Shown piece after piece: positions 1 through 7,976 of a DNA stretch of 33,254 bases. Position numbers and translations under genes: made by a program. The stretch's first letter is position 1, and each line of letters starts with the position of its first letter. Source of the stretch: Pseudolabrys sp. (GTDB lineage Bacteria > Pseudomonadota > Alphaproteobacteria > Rhizobiales > Xanthobacteraceae); contig JAUSBQ010000206.1 of the NCBI GenBank assembly GCA_030651965.1, forward strand, positions 1 to 33,254, given 5' to 3'. A model generated the notes under the pieces. It was not told the DNA's origin and did not search any database. It worked only from the letters and a program-made list of their open reading frames with translations.

Positions 1-1031
1 TTGCCTTCCTCGGTCGAGGCAAAGCCGCATTGCGGCGACAGGCAAAGCTGGTCGAGCGGCGCGAATTTCGACGCCTCGTCGATGCGGCGCTTCAACTCGT
101 CTTTCGATTCAAGCTTGCCGGATTTCGAGGTGACCAGGCCGAGCACCACCGTCTTGTCCTTCGGCAACAGCCGCAACGGCTCGAAGCTGCCGGCGCGGGC
201 GTCGTCATATTCCATGAAGAAGCCGTGGACATTGATCTTGTTGAACAGGATTTCCTGTACCGCCTCGTAGCCGCCGACGCCCATATAGGTCGATTTGTAG
301 TTCCCGCGGCACATATGCATGGTGATAGTCATGTCGGACGGAATGTCCGACATCGCCACGTTGATGAGATCGGCATAAAGCGTGCCGAGCTTTTCCGGGT
401 CGTCGCCACGCGCCGTCATCTGCTGGCGATATTTCGGATCGCACAGCATGGCGATGAACACTTCGTCGAGTTGCAGATAGCGGCAGCCGGCATCGGCAAA
501 GCCGCGCACGGCTTTCCTGTAGGCCTGGCCGAGGTCCTCGAACATGGCGTCGAGCGTCGGATAAACTCTCGCATCGACCGGCGGCTTGACCGGGCGGCCA
601 TAGAGCGCCGAGGGCGCGGGGATGGTGATCTTCGCCGTCTGCCCGGTGCGCGCGGCGAGAAACTTGAAATGCTCGATCATCGGGTGATGCGCCGAGCCGA
701 GCTTGCCGGTGACCTTGACACCTTCGTTGCGCGTGGTGACCGCGGCAAAGGCGACGCCGGTATCCATGACGTGTTTCTCGGCGCCATCGAGCCCCCAGAG
801 GAAATCGAGATGCCACCAGGAGCGGCGGAATTCACCGTCGGTGATCGACTTTAGGCCCACCTCTTCCTGCTTCTTGATGACGCGCTCGATCTCGCAATCC
901 TCGGCCGCTTTGAGCGCGGCGGCGTCGATCTCGCCCTTGGCGAATTTGGCGCGCGCCTCCTTGAGCGCGGCCGGACGCAGCAGACTGCCGACGTGGTCGG
1001 CACGGAACGGCGGTTTGGTGCGCATGCTCAT
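1..1031 (-). CDS. MetE/YxjG-like core methionine-synthase family protein, copy 4 of 4 (3' end cut by window edge)
   Basis: The frame is open from an ATG at 1031 to the window edge, giving about 343 residues and lacking roughly the last 30 seen in its neighbours. It begins with the family signature FRADHVGSLLR and has TDGEFRRSWWH, LQLDEV, the zinc motif MHMCRGN, the third-ligand segment FFMEYD and the last-ligand motif SPQCGF. These match the His-x-Cys, Glu and Cys zinc ligands of cobalamin-independent methionine synthase, but there is only the C-terminal catalytic barrel, as in Bacillus YxjG/YxjH. Family members move methyl or alkyl groups to thiols; epoxyalkane:CoM transferase is also a relative, so the acceptor here is unknown. 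It lies 5 bases after the stop of copy 3 and is probably co-transcribed and translationally coupled. GLKSITDGEF and LQLDEV group it with copy 3 rather than copies 1 and 2. Confidence 0.9.
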   Translation of the reverse strand, partial: MSMRTKPPFRADHVGSLLRPAALKEARAKFAKGEIDAAALKAAEDCEIERVIKKQEEVGLKSITDGEFRRSWWHLDFLWGLDGAEKHVMDTGVAFAAVTTRNEGVKVTGKLGSAHHPMIEHFKFLAARTGQTAKITIPAPSALYGRPVKPPVDARVYPTLDAMFEDLGQAYRKAVRGFADAGCRYLQLDEVFIAMLCDPKYRQQMTARGDDPEKLGTLYADLINVAMSDIPSDMTITMHMCRGNYKSTYMGVGGYEAVQEILFNKINVHGFFMEYDDARAGSFEPLRLLPKDKTVVLGLVTSKSGKLESKDELKRRIDEASKFAPLDQLCLSPQCGFASTEEG

Positions 1032-1036
1032 TGAAC

Positions 1037-2143
1037 TTACCCCCACACTTCTTCGGACACTTCGACGATCATGCGCAGCTTCGCCCACTGCTCTTCCTCG
1101 GCGAGGATATTGCCTTCCTCGGTCGAGGCAAAGCCGCATTGCGGCGACAGGCAAAGCTGGTCGAGCGGAATGAACTTGGCGGCCTCGTCGATGCGGCGCT
1201 TGAGTTCATCCTTCGATTCAAGCTTGCTCGACTTCGACGTGACCAGGCCGAGCACCACGGTCTTGCCTTTCGGCACGAACCGCAGCGGCTCGAAACCGCC
1301 GGCGCGTTCCGTGTCGTACTCCATGAAGTAGCCATTGACCTTGATCGTGTTGAAGAGGATTTCCGCCACCGGCTCGTAGCCGCCCGAGGCGACGAAGGTG
1401 GACTGGAAATTGCCGCGGCACAGATGCATGGCGATGGTCATGTCGTCGGGAATATCGGAGATCGCCGCGTTGATCATGCCGGCATAGATCATCGGCAGGC
1501 TTGAAGGATCGTCGCCGCGCCGCGCCACTTGCTCGCGCAGCTTCGGATCGCAGAGATACGTGAAATTCACTTCGTCGAGCTGCAGGTAACGGCAACCGGC
1601 ATCGGCGAAGGCGCGCACGGCTTGGGCGTAGGTCCGACCAAGGTCGCGGTAGAAGTCGCCCATGTCCGGATAGATGCTCTCCGGCACGGCGTCGCGGCCG
1701 TAGCGAAAGTGCAGCGACGACGGCGAGGGTAGCGTCATCTTCGGCGTCGCGCGGGTGTGCTCCTTGACGAACTTGAAATGCTCGATCATCGGGTGGCCGG
1801 AGAACGTGCCGAGCTTGCCTACGACGCGCAACATCATCGGCTTGGGATTGACGCCCTCGAACTTGATCTTGCGCTCGCCGAGATAGGCCTCGGCGCCGTC
1901 GAGCTGTCCGAGGAAATCGTAGTTCCAGAATGCGCGGCGGAATTCGCCGTCGGTGATGCTTTTGAGCCCGGCGTCTTCCTGCTTCTTGATGACGGCGATG
2001 ATTTCGCGGTCTTCGATTTCCTTCAGCGCCTCAGGCGTTATCTCGCCGCGCTCGCGTTGCGCCCGCGCCTGCTTCAGCGGCGCGGTGCGGAGAAGACTGC
2101 CGACGTGATCGGCGCGGAAGGGGGGTGACGTGCGGAACGTCAT
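1037..2143 (-). CDS. MetE/YxjG-like core methionine-synthase family protein, copy 3 of 4
   Basis: This encodes 368 residues. The open frame extends upstream to 2260, but the ATG at 2143 is chosen because it starts MTFRTSPPFRADHVG, collinear with the other copies, and because ATGA at 2143-2140 overlaps the stop of copy 2, a translational-coupling arrangement. Predicted zinc ligands are H240, C242, E275 and C336, in MHLCRGN, FMEYD and SPQCGF. The protein corresponds to the C-terminal half of full-length MetE (about 750 residues); the N-terminal folate-binding half is absent, as in YxjG and archaeal core-MetE proteins. Methyl donor and acceptor cannot be read from sequence. Given the O-demethylase and MetF-like genes close by, a role with methyl-THF-derived methyl groups is plausible but inferred. 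A 59-base block near the 3' end is identical to copy 4. Confidence 0.92.
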   Translation of the reverse strand: MTFRTSPPFRADHVGSLLRTAPLKQARAQRERGEITPEALKEIEDREIIAVIKKQEDAGLKSITDGEFRRAFWNYDFLGQLDGAEAYLGERKIKFEGVNPKPMMLRVVGKLGTFSGHPMIEHFKFVKEHTRATPKMTLPSPSSLHFRYGRDAVPESIYPDMGDFYRDLGRTYAQAVRAFADAGCRYLQLDEVNFTYLCDPKLREQVARRGDDPSSLPMIYAGMINAAISDIPDDMTIAMHLCRGNFQSTFVASGGYEPVAEILFNTIKVNGYFMEYDTERAGGFEPLRFVPKGKTVVLGLVTSKSSKLESKDELKRRIDEAAKFIPLDQLCLSPQCGFASTEEGNILAEEEQWAKLRMIVEVSEEVWG

Positions 2144-3246
2144 TGACCCCAGACTTCCTTCGACAATTCCACGATCATGCGCAGCTTGGCCCATTGCTCG
2201 TCCTCGGCCAGCACATTGCCTTCCTCGGTTGAGGAGAAGCCGCATTGCGGCGACAGGCAAAGCTGGTCGAGCGCGACATACTTGGTCGCCTGGTCGATGC
2301 GGCGCTTGATGTCGTCCTTGGATTCGAGCGTGCCGCTCTTCGAGGTGACGAGCCCAAGCACGAGCTGCTTGTTGCCCTTGGGGAAGTGGCGCAGCGGCTC
2401 GAAACCACCGGCGCGGTCGCTGTCATACTCGAGGAAATAGCCGTCGAGATTGGTGTTGCCGAGCAACTGCTCGGCGACGAATTCGTAGCCGCCTTGCGCG
2501 ATCCAGGTCGAGCGGAAATTGCCACGGCAGGAATGCATGGTGACCGCCATGTCGGCGGGTTTGTCCGCAAGGGCCTGATTGGTGATGCGCGCGTAAATCT
2601 CCGGCAGCGCGTCGGGGTTGTCGCCGCGCGCTTTGGAGCCCTCGCGCTCCTTCGGGTCGCAGATCATCGCCCAGGCGGTGTCGTCGAGCTGGAGATAGCG
2701 GCAGCCCGCGTCGTAGAAGGCGCGAATCGCCTTTTGCCAGGTGCGGCCGACATCGTCGAAGAATACGTCGAGATCGGGATAGGCCTCCGTGCTCACCATC
2801 GCCCGGCCCTGCCGGAAGTGAAACGTCGACGGCGCCGGGATCGTCATCTTCGGCGTGACGGCGCAGTTGTCCTTCAGAAACTTGAAGTGCTCGAGATGCG
2901 CGTGGCCGGCGAAGTCGACCTTGCGGTTAATCTTGATCGCCTCGCTCTTGGTGACGACGCCGTGAAACTTGATCGGCGGCGCTTCCACCAGATCGACGCC
3001 TTGCAGCCCGCGAAAGAAATCGAAGTGCCACCAGGAGCGGCGGAATTCGCCGTCGGTCGCAAGTTGCAGGCCGATTTCTTCCTGCTTTTTGACGACCTTG
3101 ATGATTTCCTCGTCTTCGACCTTCTTCAGCGCGGCCGCGTCGATCGCGCCTGAAGAAAATTTTGCGCGCGCATCCTTGAGGACGGCGGGGCGCAACAGAC
3201 TGCCGACATGGTCGGCGCGGAACGGCGGTGATTTGCGTTGCGACAT
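2140..3246 (-). CDS. MetE/YxjG-like core methionine-synthase family protein, copy 2 of 4
   Basis: This encodes 368 residues. The frame is open further upstream to 3363, but that stretch lies in the intergenic palindrome; the ATG at 3246 has a good ribosome binding site (AGGGAG at 3254-3259, minus strand) and gives the conserved start MSQRKSPPFRADHVG. Zinc ligands are H238, C240, E273 and C335. GLQLATDGEF, RRSWWH and DDTAWA pair it with copy 1 and separate it from copies 3 and 4, so the array looks like two pairs. It is separated from copy 1 by a 147-base gap holding a multi-hairpin repeat, and its stop overlaps the start of copy 3. Biochemical activity beyond zinc-dependent methyl or alkyl transfer to a thiol is not determinable. 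Confidence 0.92.
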   Translation of the reverse strand: MSQRKSPPFRADHVGSLLRPAVLKDARAKFSSGAIDAAALKKVEDEEIIKVVKKQEEIGLQLATDGEFRRSWWHFDFFRGLQGVDLVEAPPIKFHGVVTKSEAIKINRKVDFAGHAHLEHFKFLKDNCAVTPKMTIPAPSTFHFRQGRAMVSTEAYPDLDVFFDDVGRTWQKAIRAFYDAGCRYLQLDDTAWAMICDPKEREGSKARGDNPDALPEIYARITNQALADKPADMAVTMHSCRGNFRSTWIAQGGYEFVAEQLLGNTNLDGYFLEYDSDRAGGFEPLRHFPKGNKQLVLGLVTSKSGTLESKDDIKRRIDQATKYVALDQLCLSPQCGFSSTEEGNVLAEDEQWAKLRMIVELSKEVWGQ

Positions 3247-3264
3247 GAAACACTCCCTTTTTTT

Positions 3265-3388
3265 CTTATCCCTCCCCGTCTTCGGGGAGGGTGGACGCGA
3301 GCGTAGCGAGCGGCCGGGTGGGGTCGACGCGCTAACCCCACCCGGCGGCCTTACGGCCGCCACCCTCCCCCTTCGGGGGAGGGATAAG
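3265..3388. repeat. nested multi-hairpin palindromic intergenic element
   Basis: This fills the gap between MetE-like copies 1 and 2. The outer arms CTTATCCCTCCCC (3265-3277) and GGGGAGGGATAAG (3376-3388) are perfect 13-base complements. Inside are a central pair GCCGGGTGGGGT (3313-3324) and ACCCCACCCGGC (3335-3346), a short stem GGCGGCC (3344-3350) with GGCCGCC (3355-3361), and local stems at each end: CCCTCCCC/GGGGAGGG at 3270-3291 and a 9-base stem with a TTC loop at 3363-3383. The whole can fold as one long arm or several hairpins. Elements of this look are widespread between genes in Hyphomicrobiales. It may act as an mRNA-stability element or attenuator inside the operon, or be a non-autonomous mobile palindrome. 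Neither role is shown by sequence alone. Confidence 0.85.
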
Positions 3389-3393
3389 CGAAA

Positions 3394-4497
3394 CTACCTA
3401 CCCCAAACGACCTTGGAAATCTCGACGATCGCCTTGAGCTTGGCCCACTGCTCGTCATAGGCCAGCACGTTGCCTTCTTCGGTCGAGGCGAAGCCGCACT
3501 GCGGCGACAGGCAGAGCTGGTCGAGCGCGACGAACTTCTCGGCTTCCTTGATGCGCTTCTTGATGTCCTCGGTCGGCTCCAGCGTGCCGGACTTCGAGGT
3601 GACGAGGCCGAGCACGACCTGCTTCTTGCCCTTGGGCAGGAAGCGCAGCGGCTCGAAGCCGCCGGCACGGTCGGTGTCGTATTCGAGGAAGTAGCCGTCA
3701 TAATTGCACTTGGCCAGCATGCTTTCGGCCACCGGCTCGTAGCCGCCCGACGAAATGAAGGTCGAGCGGAAATTGCCGCGGCAGACATGCGTGGTGATGA
3801 CCATGTCGGCGGGCTTTGCTTCCAGCGCCTTGTTGATCATTTTTGTGTAGCTGTCCTGGAGATGATCGACGTCGAGGCCGCGGTCGCGCGCCTTCTTCAG
3901 CTCTTCCTGCGAGCACAGATAGGCCCAGGCAGTGTCGTCAAACTGCAGATAGCGGCAGCCGGCGTCGTAGAACGTCTTGACCGCTTTCTGATAGGCGATT
4001 GCCAGATCGTCGAAGATGGCGTCGCGGCTGGCATAGGCGGACTTCTCGACGGCATCCGGCTCCAGGCGAAAATGCATCACCCCCGGCGACGGAATCGTCA
4101 TTTTCGGCGTCACCTTGGTGTTCGCCTTGAGGAACTTGAAGTGCTCGATCATCGGGTGGTTCGAGAAGTCGATCTTGCCCGTGACGTGGATCGACCGGGC
4201 CTTGGTCAGGACGCCCTGGAACTGGATGCCCTTGCCGGCGATGATCTCGACGCCGTCGAGCCCGCCGAAGAAATCGTAGTGCCACCACGAGCGGCGGAAT
4301 TCGCCGTCGGTGGCAAGCTGCAAGCCGATCTCTTCCTGCTGTTTGATGACCTTGACGATCTCGGCGTCTTCGACGGCCTTGAGCTGGGCGTCGGTCATCT
4401 CGCCCTTTTCGTGTTTGGCGCGCGCGTCCTTGATCGGAGCGGTGCGCAGGAAGCTGCCGACATGGTCGGCGCGGAAGGGCGGCGTGGTGCGTTGCAT
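3394..4497 (-). CDS. MetE/YxjG-like core methionine-synthase family protein, copy 1 of 4
   Basis: This encodes 367 residues starting MQRTTPPFRADHVGSFLR at the ATG at 4497. Zinc ligands are predicted at H237, C239, E272 and C334 (THVCRGN, FLEYD, SPQCGF). It is first in the array and lies 38 bases after the stop of the GntR regulator on the same strand, so regulator and array may form one transcript, with the regulator perhaps controlling its own operon. The ribosome binding site is weak (CGAGG at 4504-4508). It shares GLQLATDGEF, RRSWWH and DDTAWA with copy 2. As with the others, only the catalytic MetE barrel is present. The reaction is probably zinc-activated thiol methylation; the thiol and the methyl donor are unknown. 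Confidence 0.92.
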   Translation of the reverse strand: MQRTTPPFRADHVGSFLRTAPIKDARAKHEKGEMTDAQLKAVEDAEIVKVIKQQEEIGLQLATDGEFRRSWWHYDFFGGLDGVEIIAGKGIQFQGVLTKARSIHVTGKIDFSNHPMIEHFKFLKANTKVTPKMTIPSPGVMHFRLEPDAVEKSAYASRDAIFDDLAIAYQKAVKTFYDAGCRYLQFDDTAWAYLCSQEELKKARDRGLDVDHLQDSYTKMINKALEAKPADMVITTHVCRGNFRSTFISSGGYEPVAESMLAKCNYDGYFLEYDTDRAGGFEPLRFLPKGKKQVVLGLVTSKSGTLEPTEDIKKRIKEAEKFVALDQLCLSPQCGFASTEEGNVLAYDEQWAKLKAIVEISKVVWGR

Positions 4498-4535
4498 AAG
4501 TGGCCTCGTTACTGAGTTTGCGTTGGTATCTGACG

Positions 4536-5306
4536 TTAATAGATGCCGGCTGCGACCGGCCGGCGGATGAGGACAGCTCCGGGCACGAGGTCGCGCGTAC
4601 CCTGAGTGCGGAGAGCCAATTGAAGGTTTCGATGCGCCAGCCGCGCGTGTTCGCGCATCAGCGCCTCGGCGCGGGTGCCCTCGCGCGCCTCGATCGCGCG
4701 CGTCACGCAGTGGTGATGATCCTGTGCGATGGTGAGAATCCGGCGCGCTTCCGGCAGCATCGCCTGCACCATGACAAAGCCGCTCGGCGAGGCGAACGGC
4801 AAATTGAGCGCACGCTCGATCTGGCGCGCCAGGACCGGGCTGTCGGCGGCGCTGATCAGCAGGGCGTGGAAATGCGCGTTGATTTCGACATATTCCGAGA
4901 AATCGTCGACGGTCAGGGTCGGCCGGGCGACCAGCGCGTCGAACTGCCGGAGATTGTCTTTCAACTCGGCCAGCACCGAACCCTGCACCCCGCGTTCGGC
5001 GGCGATCCGCGCCGCAAAGCCTTCCAGCGTGCCGCGCAACTCGATGGCATCGTAGATATCGCGCTCGGAAAACGCCTTGATGGCAAAACCGCCGGACGGG
5101 ATCGCTTCCAGAAAGCCCTCTTCCTCGAGGCGGACCAGCGCCATCCGGATCGGCGTGCGCGACATTCCGAGGCGTTCGACGATCGACAGTTCGGAAATGC
5201 GGTCGCCCGGCTTCAATTCGCCAGACAGGATCAGGTCGCGCAAGGAAAGCTGCGCCTTGACGGTCTGCGACGACGAGCGTTCGGTTTCAGCCGCATGGGG
5301 CGACAC
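4536..5306 (-). CDS. GntR-family transcriptional regulator, FadR/FCD subfamily
   Basis: With the GTG start at 5306 this encodes 256 residues. An N-terminal winged helix carries RDLILSGELKPGDRISE and the recognition region LGMSRTPIRMALVRLEEEG. A C-terminal all-helical FCD ligand domain shows ELRGTLEGFAARIAA, the metal-ligand-type NAHFHALL and a late His cluster (REHARLAHRNL). An ATG at 5435 is in frame, but the GTG is preferred. It has a strong Shine-Dalgarno (AAAGGGAGAA, 5311-5320), and the longer version would run through a CTGTATACAG palindrome better explained as an operator. FCD regulators usually sense small carboxylates; an aromatic acid would fit here. It is divergent from the O-demethylase gene and directly upstream of the MetE-like array, so it probably controls both. 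Confidence 0.92.
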   Translation of the reverse strand: MSPHAAETERSSSQTVKAQLSLRDLILSGELKPGDRISELSIVERLGMSRTPIRMALVRLEEEGFLEAIPSGGFAIKAFSERDIYDAIELRGTLEGFAARIAAERGVQGSVLAELKDNLRQFDALVARPTLTVDDFSEYVEINAHFHALLISAADSPVLARQIERALNLPFASPSGFVMVQAMLPEARRILTIAQDHHHCVTRAIEAREGTRAEALMREHARLAHRNLQLALRTQGTRDLVPGAVLIRRPVAAGIY

Positions 5307-5357
5307 CGGCTTCTCCCTTTTTTCGCGCGCGGTCCTTGAGGACCTTTGGAATTCATG

Positions 5358-5367
5358 CTGTATACAG
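5358..5367. promoter_or_regulatory. candidate GntR operator, site 1 (CTGTATACAG)
   Basis: A perfect 10-base palindrome lies in the divergent region between the GntR regulator (start 5306) and the O-demethylase (start 5587). Its core TGTATACA recurs at 5474-5481. GTATAC-centred palindromes are typical of FCD-subfamily GntR operators. Site 1 sits about 50 bases upstream of the regulator start, suiting autoregulation. The assignment to this regulator is inferred from proximity. Confidence 0.55.
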
Positions 5368-5473
5368 TAACCAGATGGGGGACCACCAGCGCAATCATAA
5401 AGTGGGCAGAATCCCGTCTTTTTCGCCGTCTTCAATAAATGAAGCAGATTTTTCGACCCGCTGTTGAAGTTTA

Positions 5474-5481
5474 TGTATACA
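5474..5481. promoter_or_regulatory. candidate GntR operator, site 2 (TGTATACA)
   Basis: This is the second copy of the TGTATACA core, about 105 bases upstream of the O-demethylase start. The two cores are 115 bases apart centre to centre, close to 11 helical turns, which would place both sites on one DNA face. It could serve the plus-strand O-demethylase promoter while site 1 serves the regulator and MetE-like array. Confidence 0.5.
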
Positions 5482-5583
5482 ACCTACCACGGAATTTAGG
5501 CCGGCCCTCTCCGGGCCACATCGAAACCGTAGCCGTGTGGCAAGCCGCCAGGCGGTTCTGTTCTGCCAATCTCTAGGGAGTGA

Positions 5584-6990
<1,407 letters not shown>

Positions 6991-7015
6991 GTCGCCCGCC
7001 GACAGGCAACAATGA

Positions 7016-7050
7016 AACGGCGTGGCACATGGTGCTACGCCGTTTTTCTT
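7016..7050 (+). terminator. rho-independent terminator after the O-demethylase gene
   Basis: The stem AACGGCGTGGCAC (7016-7028) pairs with GTGCTACGCCGTT (7032-7044) through 13 pairs including one G-T wobble. The loop is ATG and a T-rich tract follows (7043-7050). It lies 26 bases after the stop codon at 6990. The stem could also help terminate the convergent MetF-like transcript, though there is no comparable T-run on that strand. Confidence 0.88.
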
Positions 7051-7089
7051 TGCCGGGTCTCTGAAGCGGCTAATGCAATGCAGGCCGCT

Positions 7090-7959
7090 TCACGTCATGG
7101 CATGGCTCGGGGCCATCCGTAGCGCCAGGTCATGCGCGTACCGCGCGGTGTTTTCGAAGCCGCCGAACGAAAAATAATGCGGCGCGATGGCGCCAAGACC
7201 GGCTGCGTTGGCAGCCAGTTCCTCGACGATCTTTTCCGGTCCGACATTGCCGAGCAGCCCGGCCGCGGCGCCGGAAGCCATGCCCCGCATCGACGCATTG
7301 ACGCCGCACAGCTTGGCATAACGCAACAAGGACTTGAAACTGGTTGGTCCGGCCAGGCCAACACGCACCGGCACCGCAATGCCCTGCTCGCGCAGACGCT
7401 TCAGCCAGGCCACGATCGGCGCTGCCTCGAAGGAAAACTGGCTGACGATATGGACGCCGAGACCGGCGTCGGCGGCGGCCTTCAATTTCGCCGGCAATGC
7501 CGCATCGAGCTTGCCTTGGTCGATGCGGGCATGGCCTTCGGGATAACCGCTGATGCCGATTGACTCGAACCCCGCCTCGCGCAGCCCGCCGCCACGAATG
7601 ACGTCCAGCGCGTCGGCATACGGCCCGGCCTGATCGACATCGCCGGCGATCACCAGCAGCGTTTTGACATCCCCCTCGCCGCGCAACCGGGCGAGAAAAT
7701 CGTCAAGCTCGGCCTTCGACGTCATACGCCGCGCCCCGACATGCACGACCGGCTCGAGACCCGCCCGCCGCGTTTCGGCCGCAAGCGCGGCCAGATCGGG
7801 CAGGGCCTGCGTCGGCACCGAGCTGAGATAGAGTTCGCGTCCGCGCCCGACGATAGCGGCAACGGCGGCGATCTCCGCGGGCTTGGGCCGCGTGGCCTCG
7901 ATCGTGTAGCCGCGCGCAAATCTGTCGGCGGGATCGGTGAAAGCTGAACTGTCTGACAT
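7090..7959 (-). CDS. metF: methylenetetrahydrofolate reductase-like protein (MetF family)
   Basis: This encodes 289 residues from the ATG at 7959, with an AGAGG ribosome binding site just upstream; the frame is open to 8022 but that part overlaps the upstream gene. Length and motifs fit the FAD-dependent MetF barrel: an early Glu in YTIEATRPKP (the FEFFPP position), LLVIAGDVDQ at the RGD position, and the family motif GYPEGH. MetF interconverts 5,10-methylene-THF and 5-methyl-THF. Beside an O-demethylase that produces 5-methyl-THF, it would plausibly run in the oxidative direction and return the methyl carbon to the C1 pool, as proposed for metF beside ligM in SYK-6. No formyl-THF synthetase (ligH) lies in the window. 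It is 17 bases downstream of the HTH-methyltransferase gene, probably one operon. Confidence 0.85.
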   Translation of the reverse strand: MSDSSAFTDPADRFARGYTIEATRPKPAEIAAVAAIVGRGRELYLSSVPTQALPDLAALAAETRRAGLEPVVHVGARRMTSKAELDDFLARLRGEGDVKTLLVIAGDVDQAGPYADALDVIRGGGLREAGFESIGISGYPEGHARIDQGKLDAALPAKLKAAADAGLGVHIVSQFSFEAAPIVAWLKRLREQGIAVPVRVGLAGPTSFKSLLRYAKLCGVNASMRGMASGAAAGLLGNVGPEKIVEELAANAAGLGAIAPHYFSFGGFENTARYAHDLALRMAPSHAMT

Positions 7960-7976
7960 ATCGCCTCTTTGGAGCA

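Noticed and set aside
5307-5435. N-terminal extension of the GntR regulator to the ATG at 5435
   Set aside because: It would translate across the CTGTATACAG palindrome, add a low-quality Cys-containing leader and ignore the strong ribosome binding site at GTG 5306.
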